A DNA stretch of 64,000 bases from Vibrio tapetis subsp. tapetis (GTDB taxonomy: Bacteria > Pseudomonadota > Gammaproteobacteria > Enterobacterales > Vibrionaceae), in contig NZ_LT960611.1 in the NCBI RefSeq assembly GCF_900233005.1, positions 1,426,001-1,490,000 of the forward strand, given 5' to 3'. A program made the position numbers and the translations under genes. Each line of letters opens with the position of its first letter. Within the stretch, counting starts at the first letter, position 1. This document shows positions 33,266 to 43,904 of this stretch, piece after piece. The notes under the pieces were generated by a model, which made no database searches, was not told the DNA's origin, and saw only the letters and a list, made by a program, of their open reading frames with translations.

Positions 33266-34171
33266 ATGACCTCTAAAAAACACGTACATGCTTTTCATCC
33301 TGACCCCATTCTAAAGGTTAGAAACTTATGTGTTGACTACATCACTGAACATGGAGATTTTAATGCCGTCAAGTCCGTTAATTTGGATATTGGCAAAGGT
33401 GAGATTTTTGGTTTAGCTGGTGAGTCAGGCTGCGGTAAAAGCACCATCGCTTTTGCGATTAATCGCCTCCATAAAGCACCGGCTTTCATCTCTGGTGGTG
33501 AGATCTGGTTTAAAGAGCGCGACATTCTTCGTCTGTCCGATGAGCAGTTACAAACTCTTCGTTGGAGCGAGATTGCCATGGTATTTCAAAGTGCCATGAA
33601 CTCGTTAAACCCAGTACTGACCATTCAAGAACAGTTTTCTGATGTACTAAGGCACCATAAAGGGTACAGCGATATAGAAGCCAAAGACCGAGCCGAAAAA
33701 CTGCTCGATTTGGTCAATATTCCCCGTGAAAGGCTTACGGAATATCCGCACCAATTTAGTGGTGGCATGCGCCAACGCCTAGTTATCGCCATTGCTCTAT
33801 CACTTAACCCAGATCTTATCGTAATGGATGAACCAACAACGGCATTAGATGTTGTTGTGCAGCGTGAAATTCTTCAGCAGATTTTTGAACTGCGTGAAGA
33901 GTTTGGCTTTTCCGTATTATTTATTACACACGACTTAGCACTAATGAGCCAGTTATGTGACCGAATTGCGGTGATGAGATATGGCGAACTGGTCGAAGTT
34001 AACTCGTCAAAAGAGATCCGCAATAACCCCCAGCACCCATACACTCAAAAACTATGGGCGTCATTTCCCAATATCCATGAAGCGAAAAAAGAGAGCCAAC
34101 AAGGAGAGCCAGCCAATTATCGAAGTGAAAAACGTCACCAAGAGATTCATCGTCAATGGCGGTTTGGCTAA
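33266..34171 (+). CDS. Dpp/Opp-type ABC transporter ATPase (first of pair)
   Basis: The 301-residue product is an ABC ATPase of the oligopeptide/dipeptide family: Walker A GESGCGKST (52-60), Q-loop MVFQSAMNSLNP, signature FSGGMRQR, Walker B LIVMDEPTTALD and H-loop FITHDLAL. The C-terminal HPYTQKLWASFPNI motif is the family's. It is about 25 residues shorter than DppD, and its tail (after KKES) reads out of frame over the start of the next ATPase. The partner permeases and binding protein are not in the window. Substrate may be peptide, chito-oligosaccharide or siderophore-like; the Fur-like box favours an iron link. Confidence 0.9.
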   Translation: MTSKKHVHAFHPDPILKVRNLCVDYITEHGDFNAVKSVNLDIGKGEIFGLAGESGCGKSTIAFAINRLHKAPAFISGGEIWFKERDILRLSDEQLQTLRWSEIAMVFQSAMNSLNPVLTIQEQFSDVLRHHKGYSDIEAKDRAEKLLDLVNIPRERLTEYPHQFSGGMRQRLVIAIALSLNPDLIVMDEPTTALDVVVQREILQQIFELREEFGFSVLFITHDLALMSQLCDRIAVMRYGELVEVNSSKEIRNNPQHPYTQKLWASFPNIHEAKKESQQGEPANYRSEKRHQEIHRQWRFG

Positions 34172-35042
34172 AGCTGACACCTTTACCGCGCTGCAAGGCA
34201 TCAGCTTTAATCTTTATGCAGGCCGTACTCTCGCCCTCGTTGGTGAGTCAGGCTGTGGCAAGAGCACCTGTGCTCGCTTAATGACCAAGGTTTTTCCTAC
34301 CACTGAAGGGGAAATTCTCTATCGTGGCCGAAACATTGATGACATCACTAAACGCAAGGACGTATTAGATTACCGAAGCAAAGTGCAAATGGTGTTTCAA
34401 GACCCATTTGGATCTCTAAACCCCACTCACACCATTGAGCACCATTTAACGCGACCAATAAAAATCCACAAGCAAGTACCGGATAAAGCGCAAATTCCAG
34501 CACGATTGGCCGAGTTAATCGACTTGGTGGAGCTTGCACCTGACACATTGAAAAAATACCCGCATGAACTCAGCGGAGGCCAAAGGCAAAGAGTGAATTT
34601 AGCCCGAGCGCTCGCGGTTGGTTCGGAGATGATCTTGGCGGATGAGCCTACTTCTATGCTGGATGTCTCCATTCGATTAGGCGTTCTCAACCTAATGCAG
34701 CAAATGAAAAAAGAGCTGGGTATCGGCTTTCTTTACATTACCCACGACCTTGCAACAGCCCATTACATTGCAGAAGAAACAGCCGTGATGTACCAAGGAC
34801 AAATCGTCGAATGGGGAGATACGCAATCTATTCTAAGTAACCCACAGCACCCATACACTAAGTTATTAATCTCCGCAGTCCCTGATCCTGATCCTGATCT
34901 ACCCTTTAAACAGTTGGTAGAACGCGAACCAAACTACACACAAAACGCGGACACCATCAGGGCGATGAGTGGCATTACCGAGCCACACTATGATCAAGTG
35001 GGTCAAAATCACTTTGTTAGGAAATGGGTTAACGCTGCATGA
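34077..35042 (+). CDS. Dpp/Opp-type ABC transporter ATPase (second of pair)
   Basis: The product (321 residues from MKRKKRANKESQPIIEV) is a DppF-type ATPase with Walker A GESGCGKST, Q-loop MVFQDPFGSLNP, signature LSGGQRQR, Walker B MILADEPTSMLD and H-loop YITHDLAT. The C-terminal HPYTKLLISAVPDPDPD motif is present. It overlaps the first ATPase gene by 95 bases, an unusual overlap. The start is uncertain: no good ribosome site precedes this ATG, and a longer frame begins at 33981. Confidence 0.88.
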   Translation: MKRKKRANKESQPIIEVKNVTKRFIVNGGLAKADTFTALQGISFNLYAGRTLALVGESGCGKSTCARLMTKVFPTTEGEILYRGRNIDDITKRKDVLDYRSKVQMVFQDPFGSLNPTHTIEHHLTRPIKIHKQVPDKAQIPARLAELIDLVELAPDTLKKYPHELSGGQRQRVNLARALAVGSEMILADEPTSMLDVSIRLGVLNLMQQMKKELGIGFLYITHDLATAHYIAEETAVMYQGQIVEWGDTQSILSNPQHPYTKLLISAVPDPDPDLPFKQLVEREPNYTQNADTIRAMSGITEPHYDQVGQNHFVRKWVNAA

Positions 35043-35506
35043 TGACATTACAAACATGGCAATCACATGTGTCTCAATGGTATGAGTCAGGTCAATTGCA
35101 TAAAATTGATAACCTCATACCGTTAGTTCATAGCCCTCCAGAAGAGATCTGGGGGCCGTCGATTACCGATGCCCAAAGTAAAGCTATTGCCTGTTGGTTA
35201 GATGGTTGCTTACGAATAAATAGGCATTACGTTCACGCCGGTGAAGCGCAAAAAGCATACAGTTATCTAAACTTTGCTTATGCAAAATTGCAGTCTGTTA
35301 GTTGCCACCCCCTATCAGAAATTGACTTAAAGAGTTGGGCACTAAAGAGGCTCGAGCACTTAATCGTTTTAATTTTGGAGCAATGCAGCCAACAAGGTTG
35401 GCAACAGGAACTCCACCAGCAAATAGAAAGCCACGTGCAGTTTATGGCCAAACATAATGAACTTACTGTAGAGCACGAAGTGCAAACGAAAAAAGCCGCT
35501 ATTTGA
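35039..35506 (+). CDS. Unknown 155-aa protein coupled to the ABC ATPases
   Basis: I do not recognise this protein. The start ATGATGA overlaps the ATPase stop, so translation is coupled. It is soluble and helix-rich, with WGPSITDAQSKAIACWLDGC (residues about 38-57) and LNFAYAKLQSVSCHPLSEID, which looks like a helical-repeat fold. Its stop codon lies in the terminator hairpin. Coupling suggests work with the ABC pair. Confidence 0.8.
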   Translation: MMTLQTWQSHVSQWYESGQLHKIDNLIPLVHSPPEEIWGPSITDAQSKAIACWLDGCLRINRHYVHAGEAQKAYSYLNFAYAKLQSVSCHPLSEIDLKSWALKRLEHLIVLILEQCSQQGWQQELHQQIESHVQFMAKHNELTVEHEVQTKKAAI

Positions 35507-35518
35507 TAGCGGCTTTTT
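35489..35518. terminator. Bidirectional terminator between the ABC operon and gltX
   Basis: A 12-bp perfect stem (AAAAAGCCGCTA / TAGCGGCTTTTT) with T-runs on both strands serves the plus-strand ABC operon and, reversed, gltX. Confidence 0.9.
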
Positions 35519-35573
35519 GAGTATTTTCTTTTTAGGTTAGCTCACGAAAGTCGCGACTAACCAATAAGCTCTA

Positions 35574-37004
35574 TTATTGAGCGTTAGCTTCACGATCAGC
35601 GATGAAAGCAAGTGCTAGCTTGATACGAGCCACAACGCGCTCTTTACCAATCAACGGCATCACAGCATCAACAGAAGGCGATTGACCACCACCGGTTACC
35701 GCAACACGTAATGGCATGCCGATTTTACCCATACCAATCTCTTGCTCTTCACATACAGCAGCAATCACACCTTCTTTGATGTTTACTGTTGTGAATTCTT
35801 CTAGTGCTTCCGCTTTAGCAAGAGCCAATTCAAGTGGGCCTTTAGCAACACCGCGTAGATGTTTTTTAGCCGCGCCCGCTTCAAACTCAGAAAAATCTTC
35901 GTAGAAGTAACGAGATTGCTCAGCCAATTCAATCAGCGTATTACAACGCTCACCAACAAGCTGAATCACTTCAGTGATCGCTGGGCCATTTGACGTATCA
36001 ATCTTCTGAGCGTCAAGGTGCCATTGAAGGTACTTAGCGACGTATTCAGGTTCAGATGTTTTGATGTAATGGTTGTTCAACCAAAGCAACTTATCAGTAT
36101 TAAACGCAGAAGCCGACTTGCTGATAGCGTTCAGGCTGAACAAGTTGATCATTTCTTCTTCAGAGAAGATTTCTTGATCACCGTGAGACCAACCTAAACG
36201 AACTAGATAGTTGTTCAGTGCGTTCGGCAAGTAACCTTCGTCGCGGTACTGCATAACAGAAACAGCGCCGTGACGTTTAGACAGTTTCGCGCCGTCATCA
36301 CCCAAGATCATTGCACAGTGAGCGAAAGTTGGAACTGGTGCACCTAGTGCTTCATAGATGTTGATTTGACGAGGCGTGTTGTTGATGTGATCTTCACCAC
36401 GAACAACGTGCGTAATGCCCATATCCCAGTCATCAACCACAACAACGAAGTTGTACGTTGGCGCGCCATCGGTACGACGGATAATCAAATCATCTAACTG
36501 GCTGTTTGAAATCTCGATACGGCCACGGATTTGATCTTCAAATACAACCGACCCTTCTTTTGGGTTACGGAAACGAATAACACACGCATCGTCTTCGTTT
36601 GCGGCTTCGTTCGCTGCAACAATTTTCGGGTGGTTGGCATCGTAGCGAGCCATTTCTTTGTTTTCTTCTTGCTCTGCACGAATTTCATCAAGCAGATCTT
36701 TCGACGCATAGCACTTATAGGCTTTGTCTTGTGCAAGTAACACATCAACCATTTCGTTGTAACGGTCAAAACGCTTAGATTGGTAGTAAGGACCTTCATC
36801 CCATTCCATACCCATCCATTTCATGCCTTCTAGAATCGCATCTACTGCTTCTGCAGAGTTACGCTCTAAATCGGTATCTTCAATACGCAGAACAAACTCG
36901 CCACCTTGGCTTTTAGCGTAAAGCCATGAATAAAGTGCAGTACGAGCACCACCAACGTGAAGGTAGCCTGTTGGGCTAGGAGCAAAACGAGTTTTAACCG
37001 TCAT
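35574..37004 (-). CDS. gltX: Glutamyl-tRNA synthetase
   Basis: GltX charges tRNA-Glu with glutamate. I start it at [20 protein letters not shown], 476 residues, after an AAAGGAA site; the frame extends 15 residues further upstream without support. The class I motifs are the HIGH-like [11 protein letters not shown] and the KMSKS-like KLSKRHG, with [20 protein letters not shown] between. It lies alone, convergent with the ABC operon and divergent from copA. Confidence 0.98.
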   Translation of the reverse strand: MTVKTRFAPSPTGYLHVGGARTALYSWLYAKSQGGEFVLRIEDTDLERNSAEAVDAILEGMKWMGMEWDEGPYYQSKRFDRYNEMVDVLLAQDKAYKCYASKDLLDEIRAEQEENKEMARYDANHPKIVAANEAANEDDACVIRFRNPKEGSVVFEDQIRGRIEISNSQLDDLIIRRTDGAPTYNFVVVVDDWDMGITHVVRGEDHINNTPRQINIYEALGAPVPTFAHCAMILGDDGAKLSKRHGAVSVMQYRDEGYLPNALNNYLVRLGWSHGDQEIFSEEEMINLFSLNAISKSASAFNTDKLLWLNNHYIKTSEPEYVAKYLQWHLDAQKIDTSNGPAITEVIQLVGERCNTLIELAEQSRYFYEDFSEFEAGAAKKHLRGVAKGPLELALAKAEALEEFTTVNIKEGVIAAVCEEQEIGMGKIGMPLRVAVTGGGQSPSVDAVMPLIGKERVVARIKLALAFIADREANAQ

Positions 37005-37169
37005 TATAATTCCTTTGGATGTGTCGGTATGACACGACATTGTTGCCATGCCATCAAGATAAGCAGAAAAATTGGCGTCATTTTACCACCGTATCGTAAT
37101 TGTACAATGCTGATATTGGCACCTTGTCGTTATCAATGACCCGTTACCAACAAATTACAGAATGACCTG

Positions 37170-37200
37170 TTGACCTTACCCTTGAAGGAAGGTTTATTCT
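37170..37200 (+). promoter_or_regulatory. CueR-type copper-responsive promoter of copA
   Basis: TTGACC (37170-37175) and TATTCT (37195-37200) are separated by 19 bases, the long spacer of MerR-family promoters. A palindrome at 37173-37193 (ACCTTAC ... GGAAGGT, 21 bases) fills the spacer, closely matching the copA/CueR operator of E. coli. No cueR gene lies in the window. Confidence 0.88.
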
Positions 37201-37231
37201 TAATCACAGTGACCAACATGAGATTCGAGCA

Positions 37232-39988
37232 ATGAAACAGTATCAAGTTCCTCTAACAGGGCTAAATTGCATGGGATGTGCTAATAAAGTGAAAACGGCG
37301 TTGCTTGCATTGCCAGACACCGAGGTTGAGCACATTACGCCCACACAAGTAACGGTTACGACGGTACATCCAGCTAAAACACTTGGGCAAGCGATCGAAT
37401 CTCTTGGTTATCAGGCCGGAGAGACAGTTGAGTTATCTCTACAAGGTTTAAGCTGCGGAAAGTGTGTGGCAAAGCTCACCGCGCATCTCGACAGTCTCGA
37501 TTGGGTGGTTCGCTTCGAAGTAAGCAAAATACACCTTTCTATCTTGTGTTTCGGTAGCCAAGATCAAGTCATTAATGAGGTAACCCAGCTCGGTTATCAA
37601 GCGATGCCCGTTAATCTTGAAGCTCCAGTCACCAGCGAATCGTCCCATTTAAAATCTGGATCTGACTCAGAACATTCTGAAGAGTCTTCTCAAACCTCAG
37701 CAGGCAACCACGAGATACAAATTCAATTGATGGTCAACGGAATGACCTGTGCAAGCTGTGTATCATCGGTTGAAAAAGCACTGTTCACGGTTGATGGTGT
37801 TCAGCAGGTTCAAATTAACTTGGCAGAACAGTCCGCTCTGTTAGTGGTAACGAAAGAGTCCGATGAATTCGAAAGCGAATTGTTAAGCGCAGTTGAAACT
37901 GCCGGATACCAAGCAGAGCGAATTCTGGACGAAGCCACTCAGCGTGAACGTCAAAATACCAAACTTCAGCAAACGCTGAACCACCACAAACACAGCGCTT
38001 TGGTTGCACTCTCTGTTGGTGCTCCACTGATGGCGTGGGGTGTTTTTGGTGGCAACATGATGATCAGAAACAGCCAAGATCAATGGGCATGGGGGGCAAT
38101 CGGCCTCGTTTGTTTCTGGTTACTTGCTACGGCTGGCAAACACTTTTTTGTTAACGCATGGCAATCGGTCTTACACCGCCGAGCAACGATGGATACCTTG
38201 GTTGCATTAGGCACAGGCTCGGCTTGGTTATTTTCAACACTCATCGTTATGTTTCCGCAATGGTTTCCAGATTCCGCTCGCCACGTTTATTTTGAAGCAA
38301 GCGCGATGATCATCGGCCTCATCTCTTTAGGTCACTATATTGAAGCCAAAGCCAAAGCAAGAACGACCCTCTCTTTACAAGCACTGGTTAACTTACAGCC
38401 TCAGCATGCGTGGCTCATTGAAAACGGCAACGAGCGCTCGGTCTCACTTGAGCAAATCCAAGCAGGCATGCACTTGCGTATCAAGCCCGGTGAAAAGATT
38501 CCTGTTGATGGGGTTATTACGAAAGGTGAAAGCGATCTAGACGAATCCATGCTAACGGGTGAAGCATTACCAAATACCAAAACAGTTGGAGACAACGTCT
38601 CTGCAGGCACCATTAATATCGATGGCAGCCTGATTATTGAAACGCGTTCAGTCGGCAATAACACCAAGCTAGCTCGCATCATCAATATGGTACGAAAAGC
38701 GCAAAGCAGTAAGCCACAAATCGCCAAGCTTGCAGACTCAATTTCTGCCGTCTTTGTGCCTGTTGTGGTTGGCATTGCCATTACCGCAGCCGCTATTTGG
38801 TTTTTTGTCGGGCCCGACCCAAAGGCGAGCTATATGCTGGTCGTCGCTACTACCGTACTCATCATTGCATGCCCTTGTGCCCTTGGCTTAGCTACGCCGC
38901 TTTCCGTTACTGTGGGGATAGGTAAAGCTGCTGAGTTGGGTATCTTGATCCGCGATGCTGATGTTCTGCAAACGGCTAGCAAGATCAATACGGTCGTATT
39001 TGATAAAACAGGAACGCTGACGGAAGGGAAGCCTCAAGTTCAATCCGTTGCCTTCTCTGATGGCTGGTCCGAAGATAGCGTTTATCCGTTAGTCTATGCC
39101 GCTGAAGTTCAATCCGAGCACCCGCTCGCGGTCGCCTTATGCCAATACACAGAGCTAGCTCACCGTGCTTCTCCTATCTTAGCGAACGACAATAACACCT
39201 TCAGTAACCAACGGGGAAAAGGCATCTCCGCAATAATAAATGGCGTCGACGTTAAAATTGGTAGCCCTAACTTTATGCTTGACGAGGCCGAGCAAGATCA
39301 CCCTCTCACTTTGAGTGCCCAACACTATCAACAGCAAGCTCAAACGGCCATTTTGGTCGCCATTGACCATAAAATAGCGGCTGTGTTTGGTATCTCTGAC
39401 ACGCTTAAGCCCGATGCAGCCCAAGCGGTATCACGGTTACAACAACGGGGCATTGATGTCGTCATGTTATCCGGAGATAGCCAGGTGGTTGCCGATAATA
39501 TTGCCTCCCGGCTCGGCATCAAACATGTGATTGCGGAAGTTCTACCTGAACAAAAAGCATCACATATCCAACAATTACAAACGAATGGATCGATCGTCGC
39601 AATGGTAGGGGATGGCATCAATGATGCGCCTGCTCTCGCCAATGCCGATATTGGGGTTGCCATGGGCAGCGGTTCAGATGTCGCCATAGAAAGTGCGCAA
39701 ATGACGTTGCTTAACAGTTCGCCACTGGCTATCACCAATGCGATAGAGTTATCTAAAGCGACGGTTAAAAACATGCATCAAAATTTGCTCGGCGCTTTTA
39801 TTTACAATTCACTCGGTATTCCAGTTGCGGCTGGCGTGTTGTACCCGTTTTTCGGCTTTCTACTTAGCCCAGTATTTGCAGGGGCGGCAATGGCGCTATC
39901 GTCGATCACCGTTGTTAGTAATGCAAATAGGCTCCGACTTTTTACACCACCACATAGTCAAAAACATCATCAAGAACATAAGAGGTAA
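37232..39988 (+). CDS. copA: Copper-exporting P1B-type ATPase CopA
   Basis: CopA pumps Cu(I) from the cytoplasm. The 918-residue product has three N-terminal metal-binding domains with Cxx[12 protein letters not shown] (Cys13/16), [11 protein letters not shown] and [15 protein letters not shown]. The TGES-type motif ([11 protein letters not shown]), CPC site ([14 protein letters not shown]), phosphorylation site [12 protein letters not shown] motif (SEHPLAVAL) and hinge [20 protein letters not shown] are present. Eight membrane segments fit. It is at the long end for the family because of the three metal-binding domains. It is 3 bases from the DUF411 gene, and follows a CueR promoter. Confidence 0.97.
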   Translation: MKQYQVPLTGLNCMGCANKVKTALLALPDTEVEHITPTQVTVTTVHPAKTLGQAIESLGYQAGETVELSLQGLSCGKCVAKLTAHLDSLDWVVRFEVSKIHLSILCFGSQDQVINEVTQLGYQAMPVNLEAPVTSESSHLKSGSDSEHSEESSQTSAGNHEIQIQLMVNGMTCASCVSSVEKALFTVDGVQQVQINLAEQSALLVVTKESDEFESELLSAVETAGYQAERILDEATQRERQNTKLQQTLNHHKHSALVALSVGAPLMAWGVFGGNMMIRNSQDQWAWGAIGLVCFWLLATAGKHFFVNAWQSVLHRRATMDTLVALGTGSAWLFSTLIVMFPQWFPDSARHVYFEASAMIIGLISLGHYIEAKAKARTTLSLQALVNLQPQHAWLIENGNERSVSLEQIQAGMHLRIKPGEKIPVDGVITKGESDLDESMLTGEALPNTKTVGDNVSAGTINIDGSLIIETRSVGNNTKLARIINMVRKAQSSKPQIAKLADSISAVFVPVVVGIAITAAAIWFFVGPDPKASYMLVVATTVLIIACPCALGLATPLSVTVGIGKAAELGILIRDADVLQTASKINTVVFDKTGTLTEGKPQVQSVAFSDGWSEDSVYPLVYAAEVQSEHPLAVALCQYTELAHRASPILANDNNTFSNQRGKGISAIINGVDVKIGSPNFMLDEAEQDHPLTLSAQHYQQQAQTAILVAIDHKIAAVFGISDTLKPDAAQAVSRLQQRGIDVVMLSGDSQVVADNIASRLGIKHVIAEVLPEQKASHIQQLQTNGSIVAMVGDGINDAPALANADIGVAMGSGSDVAIESAQMTLLNSSPLAITNAIELSKATVKNMHQNLLGAFIYNSLGIPVAAGVLYPFFGFLLSPVFAGAAMALSSITVVSNANRLRLFTPPHSQKHHQEHKR

Positions 39989-39991
39989 ACA

Positions 39992-40432
39992 ATGAAACTT
40001 TCCAAACTGATCGTTATTGCGAGTATTTTTAGCGCGACGTCGGCCTTTGCCGCTAATGTCATCACCCATAAATCCCCTTATTGTGGCTGCTGTAGCGAAT
40101 GGGTAAAGCACATGGAAAAAGCAGGATTTGATGTTGACGTCACTGATCATCAAAACATGAACCCTATCAAACAGAAACTGGGTATTACCCCAGAATTGGC
40201 TTCATGCCACACAGCAGAAATTAACGGATACGTTTTTGAAGGTCATATACCAGCCAATGACATCAAGCGCTTTTTAGCAAATCCACCGAAGCAAGCAATA
40301 GGGCTAGCCGTTCCGGGCATGCCTATGGGCTCACCTGGGATGGAGTATGGCGATAAGAAAGATGAATTTGTGGTGTACGCTTTTAATAAGCAAGGCCGTA
40401 CGTTTGAGTTTGAAAGACATAACCAAAAGTAG
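39992..40432 (+). CDS. DUF411 periplasmic metal-binding protein
   Basis: The 146-residue product has a Sec signal peptide (about 1-20, ending SAFA) and a DUF411 domain with the cysteine motif SPYCGCCSEWVKHMEKAGF and a Met-rich VPGMPMGSPGMEYGD near the C-terminus. Both are likely copper ligands. DUF411 proteins occur in copper and silver resistance operons; their exact role is not settled. The gene starts 3 bases after copA, in one operon, and ends at a terminator. Confidence 0.9.
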   Translation: MKLSKLIVIASIFSATSAFAANVITHKSPYCGCCSEWVKHMEKAGFDVDVTDHQNMNPIKQKLGITPELASCHTAEINGYVFEGHIPANDIKRFLANPPKQAIGLAVPGMPMGSPGMEYGDKKDEFVVYAFNKQGRTFEFERHNQK

Positions 40433-40481
40433 TGACCGAATTGATTTAACTCACTTTATTACGATTTCGTCGCTCAACGGA

Positions 40482-40510
40482 AAAAGCCAATGGAGAACCA
40501 TTGGCTTTTT
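40482..40510 (+). terminator. Terminator of the copA operon
   Basis: A 12-bp stem (AAAAGCCAATGG / CCATTGGCTTTT, 4-base loop) with a T-run of six. It may also serve the KdgM-like gene on the minus strand. Confidence 0.88.
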
Positions 40511-40540
40511 TGCGGACTTAGAACTTACATACGGTCGGAC

Positions 40541-41248
40541 TTAGAAACCGTACGAAGCACCAAATACGAATGCGTTATTTACTTTATTGTCGCCGCCGTG
40601 ACCTTGGCTACGAAGCTCAAAGTATGGCTGAACGCCTTCACGTGTCCATGTCGCACGAAGCTCGTGATCCATAGTGTTTTTCTTGTCTTCAGCGTTGCTA
40701 TTCTTGTCACCTGCGAAGATGTAAACGTTGTTATATGCTACAGCAATTTCTTGGTCTGCAAACGCATAAGCAATTTTGTTGTCTAGACGGTAATCAGTAT
40801 CAGATTTTTGAGTGTGGCTATCTTTTTCTACGAACATGTGAGCACGAGTACGGTTCGAGATGGAAAGACCATTGTCAAAGTTGTAGCCAATTTTAACCAA
40901 TGGACGGTACTGAACTGTTTCACCGTTATTTAGTAAGTGGTGGTAACCCGCAGCAACCCATAAGTTGTCGTTAATAGCATAGCTTTGCTCTACACCTAAA
41001 GTAATGTAAGGTGTTTTACCATTACCTTCGTTAAAATCACCAGGGTAGCTACCCAGAGAAATACCGTCAAACTCAGTAAGGATTGTAGTACCAGTATCAA
41101 ACGTGTGGCCCGCTTCTAGCGTAGACGTTGCGTTAGGTGATTTGTTCTCACTGTGGAACTGAACGTTACCCGTTACGTAAGAAGAACCTGCAAATGCGCT
41201 TGTAGAGAAAACCGCTGCTAGTGCTGTAAGTGCGAATACTTTTTTCAT
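40541..41248 (-). CDS. KdgM-family outer-membrane porin
   Basis: The 235-residue product has a Sec signal peptide (about 1-20, ending SAFA) and beta-barrel alternation throughout, ending with aromatic ASYGF. The conserved YRPLVKIGYNFDNGLSISNR and WVAAGYHHLLNNGETVQYRP segments place it in the oligogalacturonate-specific porin (KdgM) family, 12-stranded barrels for acidic oligosaccharides. No pectin-degradation gene is nearby, so the true substrate is open. A CRP-like site lies about 260 bases upstream. Confidence 0.82.
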   Translation of the reverse strand: MKKVFALTALAAVFSTSAFAGSSYVTGNVQFHSENKSPNATSTLEAGHTFDTGTTILTEFDGISLGSYPGDFNEGNGKTPYITLGVEQSYAINDNLWVAAGYHHLLNNGETVQYRPLVKIGYNFDNGLSISNRTRAHMFVEKDSHTQKSDTDYRLDNKIAYAFADQEIAVAYNNVYIFAGDKNSNAEDKKNTMDHELRATWTREGVQPYFELRSQGHGGDNKVNNAFVFGASYGF

Positions 41249-41801
41249 TTTAATTACCTATCTATTTTAAACTGAACTGTCGTGTTTTTTGGCTAACCTT
41301 GCCATTTGGAGGAACACCACAGCTAAAAGGTGTTTTGTGCCTTCCTTGCTTGAGACGAATCATTACAGATATTTTTCGAGGTGCAAAATAACAACATCGC
41401 TTTGGTGATCCAGTTCAAAATCAATTAATATAAAAATATAAAAATCATTTAAAATCAACAACCTATTTAATTAATATAAAAAATATTGCGAGTAAAATCA
41501 CAAGCCATTAGTGATTTTGATCACCAAAAATCATGCGACATACTTGTTTTTTCCGACCAACTTCACACGTGAAAGCCCCTACATAATGTGACATTTATGC
41601 TTTTTTACCCCTTATTCGTGACATCAATCACATTTATACCAGCTATCATTAACATGAACTTAGTTCCCCCTATAAATAAAGATGGTTATTTTACCCTAGC
41701 GTTTGAACCAATCTGTATTGACGGTATTTTCTATCGCTTTACATTGTCTTTAATCGTAAGCTTACATGCCTAATCACATTGAGTTAGGAGCGATCAAATT
41801 A
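41249..41801. other. AT-rich regulatory gap with CRP-like site
   Basis: This 553-base gap between the porin and TraB/GumN genes holds AGTGATTTTGATCACC (41510-41525), which fits the CRP rule TGTGA-N6-TCACA except at its outer bases, and direct AT-rich words (TTAATATAAAAA at about 41427 and 41471). The open frame at 41588 has no ribosome site or family match. Confidence 0.5.
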
Positions 41802-42671
41802 ATGATTAATCTAAAGCGCTTTTCTATTATTGGCGCATTGTTAGCCAGTTTCATTACACAAAATTCCAGTGCCGAACCCATCTATTGGGTTGCTCAAAAA
41901 CAACAAGTGCAACTTTTACTATTGGGTTCTATTCATGTGGGGGATGCATCAATGTACCCGTTGCCCTCGCCTGTTATGAACTTTCTAGAACACAGTGATG
42001 GGTTTGTCAGTGAAATTGATTTAACCAATCAAAGCGCGCCCGTGTTACCACAGTCAGAACTCAGCACTCAACAAGCACTTAATTCATTACAAACCAACAA
42101 GCTCACGACTTTACTTAAGCAGCACAGGCTCCCGATTGAAGCTATGCTGTCTTCACCGCCTTGGCTTACCGCAATGAGCTTGCAAATGAAGCAAATCAAC
42201 GCTCTTGGCTACCATGGCGAATTTGGCGTAGACAAAGTACTAACCAAGCAAGCCGTAAAGCTCAATATTCCCATGTATCCGCTTGAGACCATTGATTTTC
42301 AATTAAATATGTTGAATTCATTGCCTGAGAATGGCGCACCATTGCTGACCGAGTTAATAGAACAGTGGGATAAAGCCGATGATATTTTTGAATGTCAGAT
42401 AGATAGTTGGAAGAATGGCGACAAAGACAGCTTACTCACCCTGCTAGATAGCGAAGAATATGATGAAACAATGATCAACATGCTGCTTGGCGACCGAAAT
42501 AGAGCATGGGCAAAACAGTTGGATTCAGGTTTGCTACCCAAATCAGGGCAATTTTTCGTGGTGGTTGGGGCGTTGCATTTAATTGGCGAAGACAACCTAA
42601 TAACGCTAATGAAGCAGCAAGGCTGGCAAATAGAGCAACTCTCAAACTCCAAGACAACGTCTTGCATCTAG
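41802..42671 (+). CDS. TraB/GumN-family protein
   Basis: The 289-residue product (start MINLKRFSIIGALLASFITQ, with AGGAG 11 bases before it) has a Sec signal peptide and the TraB/GumN domain: the LLLLGSIHVGDASMYPLP motif, GVDKVLTKQAVKLNIPMYPL, ETIDFQLNMLNSLP and GQFFVVVGALHLIGEDNLI. The paired GxxH motifs are the proposed metal-dependent protease site by likeness to animal TIKI. Bacterial members are periplasmic and poorly understood. It stands alone with its own terminator. Confidence 0.88.
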   Translation: MINLKRFSIIGALLASFITQNSSAEPIYWVAQKQQVQLLLLGSIHVGDASMYPLPSPVMNFLEHSDGFVSEIDLTNQSAPVLPQSELSTQQALNSLQTNKLTTLLKQHRLPIEAMLSSPPWLTAMSLQMKQINALGYHGEFGVDKVLTKQAVKLNIPMYPLETIDFQLNMLNSLPENGAPLLTELIEQWDKADDIFECQIDSWKNGDKDSLLTLLDSEEYDETMINMLLGDRNRAWAKQLDSGLLPKSGQFFVVVGALHLIGEDNLITLMKQQGWQIEQLSNSKTTSCI

Positions 42672-42716
42672 CCTTTAAAGCAACCTCAGATAGAGGCTCA
42701 AACTCATGACGAAAAA

Positions 42717-42745
42717 AAGGAAGGCTATGCAAGCCTTCCTTTTTC
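42717..42745. terminator. Bidirectional terminator between TraB/GumN gene and rluF
   Basis: An 11-bp perfect stem (AAAGGAAGGCT / AGCCTTCCTTT, 5-base loop) has T-runs on both strands and serves convergent genes. Confidence 0.88.
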
Positions 42746-42782
42746 GTTCAATACTACTTAATGTTAGCTAGCCAGTTCAAAT

Positions 42783-43835
42783 TTAACCTAACGTTTTGCC
42801 CGTAGGCTTACGGACTTTAAACGGTCTGCTTTTATTTGAGTCGGGCTTATTGTTGGTTGCTGGCTTTGCGCCTGCTGTTGGCTTTCTGTTGCCTCTCGAT
42901 TCAGGCTTAGCTTTAGGCTCATGCTTAAACGAGGCTGAATCGCCACGATTAGAGCGATTCGGTCGGCGTTGGAACGAGTCTTCATTACCCGAGTATGTTT
43001 TGTGCTTACGAGGCTCACGATCTTGCGTTTGCTGCTGGCGACTATCATATAATTTAGCATCGGTCGCTTTAGCGATCGCTTTACCGTCAGCATCGGTTTT
43101 TGACGCCTCTTCCGTGCCGCTCGACGTTTCACACATACTATGAATTTCAGTCATTTCATCGTCAGTTAAATAACGCCATTTACCATTGGGGATCCCATCC
43201 AATGAGATATTCATGATACGCACACGGCGCAGCTTAAATACTTCATAGTCTAATGCTTCACACATACGACGAATTTGACGGTTAAGACCTTGTGTTAACA
43301 CAATTCGGAATGAAAACTTGGTTTCTTTAGTGACAGTACATGGCAAAGTCACGGTATCTAGAATCTCAACACCTGACGCCATTTTCTGTAAAAACTCTTC
43401 CGTAATCGGTTTATCGACACGAACCACGTATTCCTTTTCATGCGAATTACCAGCACGAAGAATTTTGTTTACGATGTCTCCATCGTTAGTCAAAAAAATC
43501 AGCCCGTCTGATGGCTTATCCAATCGACCAATTGGGAATATGCGTTTACGGTGGCCAATAAAGTCAACAATGTTACCTTCAATATGGCGCTCTGTTGTAC
43601 AAGTGATGCCTGTTGGTTTGTTCAACGCGATGTAAATCGGCTTCTCTTTATTGCGCAAGGATTTACCATCAACAAGCACTTCATCGGCTTCGGTTGCTTT
43701 AACTCCCATCTCAGGTATCGAGCCATTAATGGTCACTCGACCTTGTTCGATCAATTTATCGGCTTCACGACGAGAGCAAAAACCCGTATCGCTGATGAAT
43801 TTGTTTAATCGAGTTGCTTTTAATTCTTGGGACAT
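42783..43835 (-). CDS. rluF: 23S rRNA pseudouridine synthase RluF
   Basis: RluF makes pseudouridine 2604 of 23S rRNA. The 350-residue product has an S4 RNA-binding domain ([20 protein letters not shown], residues about 9-28), a catalytic RsuA/RluB-type domain with the Asp in [20 protein letters not shown] and [20 protein letters not shown]. The last ~100 residues are Lys/Arg/Ser/Asn-rich, low-complexity and probably disordered, as in several Vibrio and Shewanella RluF. It is monocistronic. Confidence 0.93.
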   Translation of the reverse strand: MSQELKATRLNKFISDTGFCSRREADKLIEQGRVTINGSIPEMGVKATEADEVLVDGKSLRNKEKPIYIALNKPTGITCTTERHIEGNIVDFIGHRKRIFPIGRLDKPSDGLIFLTNDGDIVNKILRAGNSHEKEYVVRVDKPITEEFLQKMASGVEILDTVTLPCTVTKETKFSFRIVLTQGLNRQIRRMCEALDYEVFKLRRVRIMNISLDGIPNGKWRYLTDDEMTEIHSMCETSSGTEEASKTDADGKAIAKATDAKLYDSRQQQTQDREPRKHKTYSGNEDSFQRRPNRSNRGDSASFKHEPKAKPESRGNRKPTAGAKPATNNKPDSNKSRPFKVRKPTGKTLG

Positions 43836-43904
43836 GTGACTCTCTTTATGTAACGTTTCACAACGGAGTGTGGGGCAATAATATCATTTGATCTTATTGT
43901 TAAT

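Noticed and set aside
41588..41773. 61-aa open frame before the TraB/GumN gene
   Set aside because: No ribosome site or recognised motif, and it lies in an AT-rich regulatory gap.
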